Shown here in pieces: positions 4,915-12,056 of a stretch of 12,056 nucleotides of DNA. The notes under the pieces are model-generated. The model was given only the letters and a program-made list of their open reading frames with translations. It was not told where the DNA came from and ran no database searches. The stretch comes from Clostridia bacterium (GTDB taxonomy: Bacteria; Bacillota_A; Clostridia; UBA1381): assembly GCA_017553025.1 (NCBI GenBank), contig JAFZNF010000081.1, positions 1 through 12,056 on the forward strand, read 5' to 3'. How positions within the stretch are numbered: the first letter of the stretch is position 1; every line of letters starts with the position of its first letter. The position numbers were made by a program, and so were the translations under genes.

Positions 4915-7900
4915 ATGGCTGAAAACGCAAACGGTGTAGAAATAAGCTCCCTTTCTCTTAAAATTAAGTCTGACTCAGAGGGGGCTATAAAAGGTCTTGA
5001 AAAATTAAAAGAAACCCTTGGCAAACTTAAAGCCTCGGCAAACACGAGCTTTATGGGTGTTAATAAAATCAAAAAGCTTTCGGATTCTCTTTTAAGGCTA
5101 AGAGATTCCGCTGCCGGTATAAGGCTTGGGGCTGTTGCGTCGGGGTTAAATAAAGTAGGGCAAGCCATATCTTCTCTCGGGTCTAATCTTGACAATCTAT
5201 CAAAGCTTGCTCGGATGCTTGAAAGTATTAAAAGCGCTTCGGCTTCGATGCCTCTAATCGGCGGAGGAGCAAAAAGCATAGCAGACTCCGTAAACAAGTA
5301 TTTGCTGTCAGAGCTTGGCAAAATACAAAGCAGCATGACTCAGGAGAATTTAGCCGGCGGAGATATATCAGGTGGCATAAAAAAATCACTAGGGCCACTT
5401 AAACAGTTTAACGAAGAACTCGGGGAAAATGCCAAGAAAAGTTCCGGCATGTTCGCTTTTGCTATCGAAAAGGTTAAAAGTTCGCTTGGCGGTATGTCCC
5501 CGGCTGCAGATACATTTAAAAGGTCAATATCTAGTATTGCGCAGCCTATGAAATCAATCGGCGGCAGAATAGCAAACATTTTTAGTTACAGAGCTATAAG
5601 ATTTGCCATGCACCAAATTACGCAGGCGTTTAAAGAAGGAATAAATAACGCTTACGAGTACAGTAAAGCCGTAGGCGGAAGTTTTTCGGGAAGCATGGAT
5701 AGACTGGCGACAAGTGCGCTTTATTTGAAAAATAGCCTCGGAGGGTTACTTGCCCCTCTTGTAGCTTCGCTTGCTCCGGTTGTTGAATGGATAATTGACA
5801 AAATATCTATTGTTCTTAATTATGTAAATCAGTTTGTATCTGCTTTGTCCGGCAAAACAACATGGCTTAAAGCCAAAGAGTATTCGGTGCAGTATGCAAA
5901 CTCGGCAACAAAAGCAGGCAAGGCGGCGGCGAATGCCGGCAAGTCCGCTACTAAATCAGCAAACCAAGTAGCCAACGCCGTTAAAAAAGCCACACTCGGA
6001 ATAGACGAGCTTAATATGATCGAGAAGAAAAAATCAGGCAAAGCAAGCGGCGGAGGCTCAGGGATAGGTGGCGGCGGCGGAATAAATACGCCCGACTACT
6101 CAAAAATGTTTGAAGAAATCCCTATTGATAGCGGCATTTTAAATATGTTTAAAAGCAACCTTTTTGAAATAAGAGCCTTGGTGGATGCAGCTTTATTTAC
6201 AATCGGAGCCGTACTTTTGTTTTCCGGCCATCCGTTGCTTGGCATAGGTCTTATGATTTATGCGGGTGCGGATTATGTAAAAAACGTTTCGGAAAACTGG
6301 GATTATGTTAAGCAAAAATTGCAAGGTCCTATGGGGATATTTGCATCCATAGCCGGGGCAACCGCTATTTTACTCGGTTCGGTGCTTTTGTTTTCAGGAA
6401 ACCCGTTAACAATGGGTCTTGGCCTTGGTCTTATATTCATGGGTGCATCCAGCATAGCGCTTTCGATTTCAGCAAACTGGGATTATATACAAGAAAAATT
6501 GAAAGGGCCGCTTGGAACATTTACAAAAATAGCCGGAGCGGTTGCTGTTTTGTTCGGAACGCTACTTTTATTTTCAGGAAACCCTCTTTTAACCGGTCTT
6601 GGATTTGGGCTTTTGCTGTTAGGTCTTGGTGGCATTGCTCTTGCGGTTACCGCCGATTGGGGTTGGGCGCCGAATAAAATAGGCAGCATATTAAAAGATA
6701 TAGTTGCGATACTCGGGGCCGTAGGCGTAGCTGCAATAGGAATTGGAATTTTGCTTTGCTGCGCTCAAATTTGGGGGCTTGGCCTTGGTATGATAGCATC
6801 CGGCGCAGCAATGGTGTTTTCTGCGCTTAGTTTTAATCCGCAAGGGTTTGCAAATGTATTAGGTTCGATTGGCAAATGGATTGCCAAAAAGGTGGTCGGA
6901 TGGCTCGGACGCAATAGCGGGGCTAGGATGTTTGTAGGACTTATGATGATGTTTTGCGGTAAGTTTGAAGAAGGAGCGCAAATTTTATCCGAAGCGGGTC
7001 TTGATTTTTTAACGCACGGTCTTACCGGGTACGATCCTGATAAATTTGCAGATAGAGTTATCGGACCCTTAGAAAATACACTGGAAGATTTAGGCATCGT
7101 TACCTCGAAAGCCGGCGACAAGGTGAAATCAGCCTCGGAAGTATTTAAAGAAGCCGGAGAAAAGATACCGAATAATTTTAACGAAGGATTTAAAAGCGGC
7201 GCCGAGCAAACAAAAATGCAGCTTGCTTCATGGTCCGACAACCTTCAAAAATGGACAATAACCGAAAAAGTAAACGAAGATTTTAAAAGCGCCGGAGAAA
7301 AAGCAACTTCAAGTTTTAATGAAGGATTTAAAAGCGGGGCCAAAGAAATCTCCGGGCAAAAGGTAGCCGAAGGGTTTGCGAATTCAGGGCTTAAAGAAGG
7401 CTTTAAGGGTGCCGGAGAAAAAGCAACTTCAAGTTTTAATAGCGGAGTTGAAGATTCTTTTCCGGGCGGAAGGAAAATCCTTGAAGATTGGGGCAAAAAA
7501 GCGAAAGTTTGGTTTGAAGGCAGCGGCAAAGATAACATAGGCAATAAATTTAATGACACCGGCTCCGGAGTGGTTGATAAATTCGATGAGGGAATCGAAA
7601 GCTCGAAACCAATCTCGCAAGATGCGATGAGCCAGTGGTCCAGTTCGCTTGATGAATCGTTTAAAAAACCAACCGGTGGCAAAAATATATTCGAAAGATT
7701 TTTAGAAACCGGTAAAGGAATGTGGGAAAGCCTAAAAAGTGGAATAGCGCAGGCGGTCAAAGCTTCCGGCAACTTTTTCTCGTGGTTAGGAAACACTGTT
7801 TCCGATTGGCTTAAACCTATTGCAGATGGGTTTGTGCAGTCCGGTAGAGATTGCTTCGGTGGGTATTTAAAAGGATTCGAGAAAAAAGCGAAAGACCCGG

Positions 7901-8397
7901 CAAGTGCGGCTCTACTTAAAAAATATGCAAAATCCGCACTAGCCTCATTTAACGAAGGCGTAAAAGTAGAATCTCCATCCAAGCTATTTATGAAATCAGG
8001 TGAGTATTCGGTAGAAGGATATAACCTAGGAATAGAAAAAGAAATGGGAACTACCGAGAATCTCCTTAGAACCTTCGGCGAATCTTTGGGCAAATACCTA
8101 TCTCCCACTTTGGGCATTGGCGTTGATTCTTCCGAACTTAAATATGGTCTTGAAGATTACAGCAAAAATGTAAGCGCAGAGGTAAATTCAAAAAGCAAAG
8201 TATCTGTTGAGGGCATTAAAGAAGGAATTGAGCAATTTTTCAAAGAAGAAATTTTGCCGCTTGTAGGTCAAATGGCAGTTGATGTAAGGCGCCAAGCCGA
8301 CAAAGAAGAAAAGACAGTTTTAGAAATAGACGGGGCGGTGGTAGGAGAAACAATAACCAGAAAGCAAGAGGCAAACGGATATGTTTTTGCAAGATAA
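4915..8397 (+). CDS. Tape measure protein
   Basis: This 1160-residue protein sets the tail length and passes into the host envelope on injection. I chose ATG 4915, with AAGGTGGG at 4899-4906; an in-frame GTG at 4906 would add three residues. In order: an N-terminal helical region with SSLSLKIKSDSEGAIKGLEK; helical spans to about 370 including SYRAIRFAMHQITQAFKEGI and the conserved GIDELNMIEKK; a glycine-rich linker near 378-390; four hydrophobic ~60-residue repeats (about 404-640) with probable membrane segments; repeated FNEGFKSG-type elements (about 743-850); and the C-terminal motif SFNEGVKVESPSKLFMKSGE (about 1011-1030), a hallmark of tape measure proteins. No lytic transglycosylase or peptidase domain is visible. 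At the usual ~0.15 nm per residue the tail would be roughly 170 nm if unprocessed. It follows the chaperone gene, as expected. Confidence 0.94.
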   Translation: MAENANGVEISSLSLKIKSDSEGAIKGLEKLKETLGKLKASANTSFMGVNKIKKLSDSLLRLRDSAAGIRLGAVASGLNKVGQAISSLGSNLDNLSKLARMLESIKSASASMPLIGGGAKSIADSVNKYLLSELGKIQSSMTQENLAGGDISGGIKKSLGPLKQFNEELGENAKKSSGMFAFAIEKVKSSLGGMSPAADTFKRSISSIAQPMKSIGGRIANIFSYRAIRFAMHQITQAFKEGINNAYEYSKAVGGSFSGSMDRLATSALYLKNSLGGLLAPLVASLAPVVEWIIDKISIVLNYVNQFVSALSGKTTWLKAKEYSVQYANSATKAGKAAANAGKSATKSANQVANAVKKATLGIDELNMIEKKKSGKASGGGSGIGGGGGINTPDYSKMFEEIPIDSGILNMFKSNLFEIRALVDAALFTIGAVLLFSGHPLLGIGLMIYAGADYVKNVSENWDYVKQKLQGPMGIFASIAGATAILLGSVLLFSGNPLTMGLGLGLIFMGASSIALSISANWDYIQEKLKGPLGTFTKIAGAVAVLFGTLLLFSGNPLLTGLGFGLLLLGLGGIALAVTADWGWAPNKIGSILKDIVAILGAVGVAAIGIGILLCCAQIWGLGLGMIASGAAMVFSALSFNPQGFANVLGSIGKWIAKKVVGWLGRNSGARMFVGLMMMFCGKFEEGAQILSEAGLDFLTHGLTGYDPDKFADRVIGPLENTLEDLGIVTSKAGDKVKSASEVFKEAGEKIPNNFNEGFKSGAEQTKMQLASWSDNLQKWTITEKVNEDFKSAGEKATSSFNEGFKSGAKEISGQKVAEGFANSGLKEGFKGAGEKATSSFNSGVEDSFPGGRKILEDWGKKAKVWFEGSGKDNIGNKFNDTGSGVVDKFDEGIESSKPISQDAMSQWSSSLDESFKKPTGGKNIFERFLETGKGMWESLKSGIAQAVKASGNFFSWLGNTVSDWLKPIADGFVQSGRDCFGGYLKGFEKKAKDPASAALLKKYAKSALASFNEGVKVESPSKLFMKSGEYSVEGYNLGIEKEMGTTENLLRTFGESLGKYLSPTLGIGVDSSELKYGLEDYSKNVSAEVNSKSKVSVEGIKEGIEQFFKEEILPLVGQMAVDVRRQADKEEKTVLEIDGAVVGETITRKQEANGYVFAR
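6124..6834 (+). repeat. Four tandem ~180-base repeats in the tape measure gene
   Basis: Units begin near 6124, 6295, 6475 and 6655. The second and third are exactly 180 bases and the most alike: NWDYVKQKLQGP against NWDYIQEKLKGP, and LLFSGNPL in both. The first (about 57 codons) has LLFSGHPL. The fourth is also 60 codons long but diverged (ADWGWAPNKIG, then GIGILLCCAQIW). Each unit is an amphipathic helix plus two hydrophobic glycine-rich segments, so the block gives about eight potential membrane helices. It probably forms part of the DNA channel or membrane-insertion region; that role is inferred. Confidence 0.8.
7153..7440 (+). repeat. Short degenerate repeats in the tape measure gene
   Basis: A 30-base stretch at 7291-7320 recurs without change at 7411-7440, 120 bases on; it encodes AGEKATSSFN. 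A 17-base stretch GAAGGATTTAAAAGCGG is shared by 7183-7199 and 7321-7337. At the protein level an element like FNEGFKSGAGEK occurs about four times. The same F-N-E-G core appears in the conserved C-terminal motif at about residue 1012. Confidence 0.8.
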
Positions 8398-8418
8398 AGT
8401 AAAGGAGGCCTTGGTAAA

Positions 8419-8817
8419 ATGAGCAGCTATATAAAAATAGAAGATCTCGAGCTACCCTCTCCGAAAAGAGGCGTTAAACCCACAGTAGCAACCGTTGTAA
8501 ACGAAGGCCGCAATGCCAATGCAACAATAGTCGGGCAGAAAATAGGCAGAGATCAATTTAAAATTGATGAGCTTGAATGGCCTTGGCTCAGCGCAAGTCA
8601 GTGGTCTACCATTTTAAAAAAACTCAGTAAGTTTGTTGTCGATGTAACATTTACAAACCCGGTTACAAACAAGAAAATAACAATAGAGATGTACTGCGGA
8701 AACAGAACGGCGGAGCCTTACTATCTTGACGATTCCACCGCAAAACCCACCTATTACCGAAATTGCAAAGTTAATTTAATTGATATGGGCAGACCCATAA
8801 AGTGGAGCGAGGGGTGA
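8419..8817 (+). CDS. Small distal-tail-region protein (DUF6711-like)
   Basis: This 132-residue protein lies between the tape measure and the hub-like gene, where siphophages carry the distal tail protein. It is a compact beta-rich protein: SSYIKIEDLELPSPKRGVKP, TVVNEGRNANATIVGQKIGRDQFKID (residues 26-51), EWPWLSASQWSTIL, FVVDVTFTNP, IEMYCGNRTAEPYY and TYYRNCKVNLIDMGRP. Its first strand block (LPSPKRG, then GRNANATIVGQKIGRDQ) is well conserved in similar clostridial phage proteins I recall, which carry a domain-of-unknown-function name. It is much shorter than typical two-domain Dit proteins, so it may equal only the N-terminal ring domain. The start is ATG with AGGAGG at 8403-8408, ten bases upstream. 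Role inferred from position and fold. Confidence 0.7.
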   Translation: MSSYIKIEDLELPSPKRGVKPTVATVVNEGRNANATIVGQKIGRDQFKIDELEWPWLSASQWSTILKKLSKFVVDVTFTNPVTNKKITIEMYCGNRTAEPYYLDDSTAKPTYYRNCKVNLIDMGRPIKWSEG

Positions 8818-8823
8818 TATGGC

Positions 8824-11112
8824 TTGCAAAGAGTATCTGAAAGATATAAAAGGGCAATAAGGCAGCCGATAAGAGAAAGAGGCTATATACAAATTTCCTT
8901 TGGCGTAATAAATAACGCAGTGCAAATGAAAGCAAGCATAGACAGCTCAGGGAGCTTTACTTACTACTCAAACAACAAAGTAATATTTGATTCCAAAACA
9001 GAGCTTGACAGCTATGCAACATTCGAAAAAAACAGAAATAAGCTCGATGGGTCGATGCGATTTTTACCACGCATCGGCTCACAAGCCAAGGTTTCTAATG
9101 TGGGTTTGGTAGGTGGAAGCATAATCTCTGCCGGTAACCCTTACAGCGTAAGAATTAATTTCGGTGTTTCAGCAAGGCAAGTTAAAGGCCTTACTATTGA
9201 TTTTGGGGAAAATTATGCTACCGATTTTGATATAGTGGCTACTTCGGGGACAAAACAAGTAAGAAATAATACTGATCCAAGATGGCATACAGAAGATGTA
9301 ATAGGACCCACTGATTATATAGTAATAACCGTATACTCTATGAAAGAAGAAAATACAAGGCTTAGAATAAACTCTATTTTGTTTGGCTATGGACTTGTTT
9401 ATTATAACGACTCAGTTATAAGTTCCTCGCTTAGTAGCTACATATCTCCGATAGGTAGCAATGTTCCTCAAATTGATTTTACGGTTACTCTTGATAATAC
9501 AGACGGCTATTTTGATGTAGATAATCCAATCTCTGCGATAAACTTTCTTGAAACGGGACAAGTTTTAAATGTAATGTACGGCTATGAACTTCCACTCGAA
9601 GACGGCGAAGGCGACCCTGAAATAGAATGGATTCAAGGCGCAAAGCTTTACTGCTCAAAATGGCAGTCAAACGACTCCACCGCTACAATAAGCGGGCAAG
9701 ATGTATTTAGGTCAATGGATTCGGAGTATTATAAAGGTGTATACTCCCCAAACGGCGAAAGCTTTTATAACCTTGCAAAAGCCGTTCTTGACGACCACGG
9801 AGAAACAGACTACTATATAGACCCAAAACTAAAAACCCTTTATACCAAAAACCCGATTCCGAGAGTAAAGCACAAGGAAGCGCTGCAAATAATAGCCAAC
9901 GCCTGCAGATGTACCTTATCTCAAACAAGAGATGGCAAGATATCAATTAAGTCAAATTATAGGCCTCAAATAAGCGCTTCTTGCAACGGACAGTTATCAT
10001 ATTCAGACGTAAGCCAAGTGCTAAACGGAAACAAAAAATATGAATATGCTTCTTTTTCAAATAGTTACACAAGACTCGATGGCACGATGTATTTTGTTCC
10101 GAGAACCGCTCCCCCGAGCTATGAAGTAGGCTACATTTCGTCTTATATATCTGACTCAAACGGACAATTTGTTACAAATCCTGTTGTAACATTGTTACAA
10201 GATGCGCAACACGCATATTACAGCATGAGGCTGGTATTCGCAGAACCTTTGCCAAGCGAATTTGTAGTAAGGACCTATAACGATAATGTTCTTGTTGAAA
10301 CAATTTCTTTCCCAAATGAGGATTGCCCTGAGATAACAAAAGACACATATGTGCCACATGAGTTTTACGATTTTGACAAAATGGAAATAGAGTTTACAAA
10401 AACCAAATTGCCTTACAGCCGTATCTTTTTACAAAATATATACTTCGATGACGTGTCCGATTTTGTAATTACCCTTGACGACATAATTGGCAGTCCGGTG
10501 GCAAAGAAGCTGGAAAATATACAAGAAATTGTTGTCCCGTGTTACAATTATACCGAGGGCGGCGAAAGAGAGGATTTACTTTCAAAAGAAGTAGAGGTAG
10601 CTCAAAACGATACCGATATATTCTATTTCCCCGAGCCTTGTTATGACTACTCGGCTGAATTTGATGGCTCTACTTCAAATGTTACTATTTTAAATTCCGG
10701 AAGCTACTACGCAGAAGTCAAGTTTTTGATTTCGGGAAAGCACGATCTTAAAATATCGGGTAGGAAATATAGAAAGTCAGAGCAGTATGCATCAAATAAA
10801 ATATATAGCCACAGCCAAGAAGGAAAAACAAAAAAGTGGGAAAATCCTTTAATTTCTGATATGGGTATGGCAAATGATTTACTGGGCTGGCTTACGCAGT
10901 ATTACACCCCCGATATTGAGTATGAATATTCAGGCAGAGGATATCCCGAACTTGATGTAAATGACGTGGTAGCGCAAGAAAGGAAGTTAAAAGGAAATAG
11001 CGCAGCAAGCACAGGCAAGGTAAATGTTAATGTGTATAAGCACGTGTTTAACTTCAACGGGGCTTTTAGCGGAAGAGTAACCGCAAAAAGAGTAATAAAC
11101 GAAAGGGAGTGA
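8824..11112 (+). CDS. Tail tip hub/Tal-like structural protein with duplicated module
   Basis: This 762-residue baseplate/tail-tip protein starts at TTG 8824; the frame is closed by TGA at 8815, and GAGGGG (8809-8814) is nine bases upstream. An ATG at 8819 is in another frame and ends after 13 codons. The N-terminus (VSERYKRAIRQPIRERGYIQ) is the usual opening of this group. A central part (about 206-400) looks like a baseplate hub domain, with DFTVTLDNTDGYFDVDNP (218-235), LETGQVLNVMYGYEL and an ATISGQDVF motif. Two similar beta-rich modules, each opened by a LDG(S/T)M-F-PR signature (64-83 and 408-427), flank it. The C-terminal part ends with a YPELDVNDVVAQER segment and YKHVFNFNGAFSGRVTAKR, typical of hub proteins. 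No peptidase or lysozyme motif is evident. The role is presumed: tube closure and host contact. Confidence 0.78.
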   Translation: MQRVSERYKRAIRQPIRERGYIQISFGVINNAVQMKASIDSSGSFTYYSNNKVIFDSKTELDSYATFEKNRNKLDGSMRFLPRIGSQAKVSNVGLVGGSIISAGNPYSVRINFGVSARQVKGLTIDFGENYATDFDIVATSGTKQVRNNTDPRWHTEDVIGPTDYIVITVYSMKEENTRLRINSILFGYGLVYYNDSVISSSLSSYISPIGSNVPQIDFTVTLDNTDGYFDVDNPISAINFLETGQVLNVMYGYELPLEDGEGDPEIEWIQGAKLYCSKWQSNDSTATISGQDVFRSMDSEYYKGVYSPNGESFYNLAKAVLDDHGETDYYIDPKLKTLYTKNPIPRVKHKEALQIIANACRCTLSQTRDGKISIKSNYRPQISASCNGQLSYSDVSQVLNGNKKYEYASFSNSYTRLDGTMYFVPRTAPPSYEVGYISSYISDSNGQFVTNPVVTLLQDAQHAYYSMRLVFAEPLPSEFVVRTYNDNVLVETISFPNEDCPEITKDTYVPHEFYDFDKMEIEFTKTKLPYSRIFLQNIYFDDVSDFVITLDDIIGSPVAKKLENIQEIVVPCYNYTEGGEREDLLSKEVEVAQNDTDIFYFPEPCYDYSAEFDGSTSNVTILNSGSYYAEVKFLISGKHDLKISGRKYRKSEQYASNKIYSHSQEGKTKKWENPLISDMGMANDLLGWLTQYYTPDIEYEYSGRGYPELDVNDVVAQERKLKGNSAASTGKVNVNVYKHVFNFNGAFSGRVTAKRVINERE

Positions 11113-11118
11113 GCGGCT

Positions 11119-11568
11119 TTGTCATGGCAGACACCTAAAACAAATTGGAAGTCTGAATTTGACTTAGATGGTAATTATATAGGCGACTGGTTCGGTGCAA
11201 GCGATTTTAATAGGATAAAAAATAACTTAGAGTATTTAAAAGATCTTGCAAATACCATGTACCCGGCATTTACAATAAACGATTTAGGTAGCGACAGAAC
11301 TTATGGGGATTATGGTCCTTACGCAGATGAGATAAACAGTCTTGAAGAAAATCTTTATACCATAAACGAAAACACTACAAAGAAGCCTGAATATCAAAAC
11401 TATCCTACTTACAGCGAAAACGGTATTATTATGGATGCGGAAGAACTTAACAGAATTGAAAGCGCTACTCTTGATATTTACAATATTCTAAATAATCAGT
11501 ATATTGGTAGAAGGATGCTTACGTGGAGGCTTGGCGCTCCGAACAGTGGGTATCTACATGGAATGTAA
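11119..11568 (+). CDS. Conserved phage tail/baseplate protein of unknown function
   Basis: This 149-residue protein starts at TTG 11119, which has AAAGGGAG (11102-11109) nine bases upstream; the ATG at 11124 is in the wrong frame. Visible motifs are WQTPKTNWKSE, YIGDWFGASDFNRIKNNLEY (residues 21-40), a YADEINSLEENLYTINENT helix, DAEELNRIESATLDIYN (107-123) and a closing QYIGRRMLTWRLGA. The repeated D-x-N-R-I-[KE] plus long helix pattern suggests two alike helical segments. I recall the same protein between hub and fibre genes in many clostridial prophages, with no assigned function. Position suggests a tail-tip adaptor that links fibres to the hub. The gene overlaps nothing, and its stop overlaps the AAAAGGAGGAG of the next gene. 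Confidence 0.75.
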   Translation: MSWQTPKTNWKSEFDLDGNYIGDWFGASDFNRIKNNLEYLKDLANTMYPAFTINDLGSDRTYGDYGPYADEINSLEENLYTINENTTKKPEYQNYPTYSENGIIMDAEELNRIESATLDIYNILNNQYIGRRMLTWRLGAPNSGYLHGM

Positions 11569-11582
11569 AAGGAGGAGTTTAA

Positions 11583-12056
11583 ATGCCTTGGACTAATTTG
11601 CCCACCAACTATGCCGATGCGCAGTGGACGGGCGACAGAAAGTACACAATAAATTTAGGAAGTGGTGGAACCTATCAAAATGCCACTATTACAGATACAA
11701 CCGAGTATTCCCCGACTACACCCGGTGGAAACTACTTCTATGGTGCAAATGATGCCAACCAAACAAACGATGCTATAAATAAAATAGTAGCAGCACAAGG
11801 TGGAGAAGTTTTGTATTATAACGCAAGCGGAACAAACGGGACAATTACTCTTTCCGAGGCTTGCGAGAACTTTCAATATATTGAAATATATTTTTCGGGT
11901 AGCGCAAAGGCATCTGTAAAGTTTTACGTAGACAGCGAAAAAACCGTAGACCTTAATAACTATAATATTTGGAGCGGAGATGACAAATTTATCTACTGGC
12001 GCCATGCGGTCGTGGTCTTTTCGCAAAACACGGTTACTTGGAGCAAAAACGCATGG
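11583..12056 (+). CDS. Tail fibre/baseplate protein, N-terminal part (3' partial)
   Basis: The gene starts at ATG 11583 after a strong AAAAGGAGGAG (11567-11577) and stays open for 158 codons to the window edge. The first ~70 residues resemble the virion-attachment domain of baseplate and fibre proteins: MPWTNLPTNYADAQWTGDRK, a TDTTEYSP strand, then YFYGANDANQTNDAINKI (51-68). Residues 80-155 switch to a different beta-rich piece (GTITLSEACENFQYIEIYF, then SVKFYVDSEKTVDL), a module I associate with carboxy-terminal parts of short phage structural proteins. Here the attachment domain seems joined directly to that module with little or no shaft. A receptor-binding role is likely but not shown. 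The end could lie just beyond the window. Confidence 0.72.
   Translation, partial: MPWTNLPTNYADAQWTGDRKYTINLGSGGTYQNATITDTTEYSPTTPGGNYFYGANDANQTNDAINKIVAAQGGEVLYYNASGTNGTITLSEACENFQYIEIYFSGSAKASVKFYVDSEKTVDLNNYNIWSGDDKFIYWRHAVVVFSQNTVTWSKNAW

Noticed and set aside
7245..8117. A 290-codon open frame on the minus strand within the tape measure gene
   Set aside because: It lies fully opposite a well-supported gene, mirrors its repeats, and is serine/proline/leucine-rich as antisense of Glu/Lys/Gly codons tends to be.
8819..8860. A gene starting at ATG 8819
   Set aside because: It ends after 13 codons; the TTG at 8824 opens the long conserved frame with a better-spaced ribosome binding site.
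11655..12026. A 123-codon open frame on the minus strand near the window end
   Set aside because: The plus strand carries a better gene here with a strong AAAAGGAGGAG and a recognisable fibre N-terminus; the minus frame is rich in cysteine and isoleucine with no known pattern.
1..12056. A defence system, CRISPR array, tRNA, integrase, diversity-generating element or other cargo in the window
   Set aside because: All plus-strand genes fit the standard siphovirus head-tail order with almost no free space, and none of the expected motifs or spaced repeats was seen.

Overview
The window is one uninterrupted, single-strand structural (head and tail) module of a long-tailed, non-contractile siphovirus or prophage. 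By eye G+C is near 40%. Leucine is mostly CTT and arginine mostly AGA, with strong AGGAGG-type ribosome binding sites before many genes. The protein families are those of phages of anaerobic Bacillota (Clostridia and relatives). I cannot name the host, and no integration, lysis or replication gene is present to help.

Head region (1-1723): the 3' end of a scaffolding protein, an HK97-fold major capsid protein with a short C-terminal extra domain, a putative head decoration/fibre protein that starts at TTG immediately after the capsid stop, and a 28-residue lysine-rich mini-protein with a near-perfect ribosome binding site. Connector region (1742-3400): gp6-like connector, head-tail joining protein, HK97 gp10-like protein and tail-terminator-like protein, packed with overlaps or gaps of a few bases. 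Tail region (3405-8397): tail tube protein with a C-terminal InlB B-repeat-like domain, the G/GT pair of tail assembly chaperones joined by a canonical -1 slippery heptamer GGGAAAC (4445-4451), and an 1160-residue tape measure protein. Baseplate region (8419-12056): a small distal-tail-like protein, a 762-residue hub-like protein carrying a duplicated module, a 149-residue conserved tail protein, and the 5' part of a tail fibre/baseplate gene that runs off the window.

The genes work together in virion assembly. Scaffold and coat build the procapsid, the connector proteins close the head and join it to the tail, the chaperones fold the tape measure protein, the tube protein polymerises around it, and the last genes form the host-facing tip. 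Terminase, portal and head protease genes should lie upstream; the rest of the fibre and the lysis genes should lie downstream.

There is no RNA gene, CRISPR array, insertion sequence, terminator or convincing promoter. No stretch over 300 bases lacks a gene; the longest gap is 42 bases (4101-4142). I see no new system such as a defence island. The points worth a second look are translational and modular: two places where frameshifting or tight coupling may set protein ratios, extra surface domains on both capsid and tail tube, and internal duplications in the tape measure and hub proteins.
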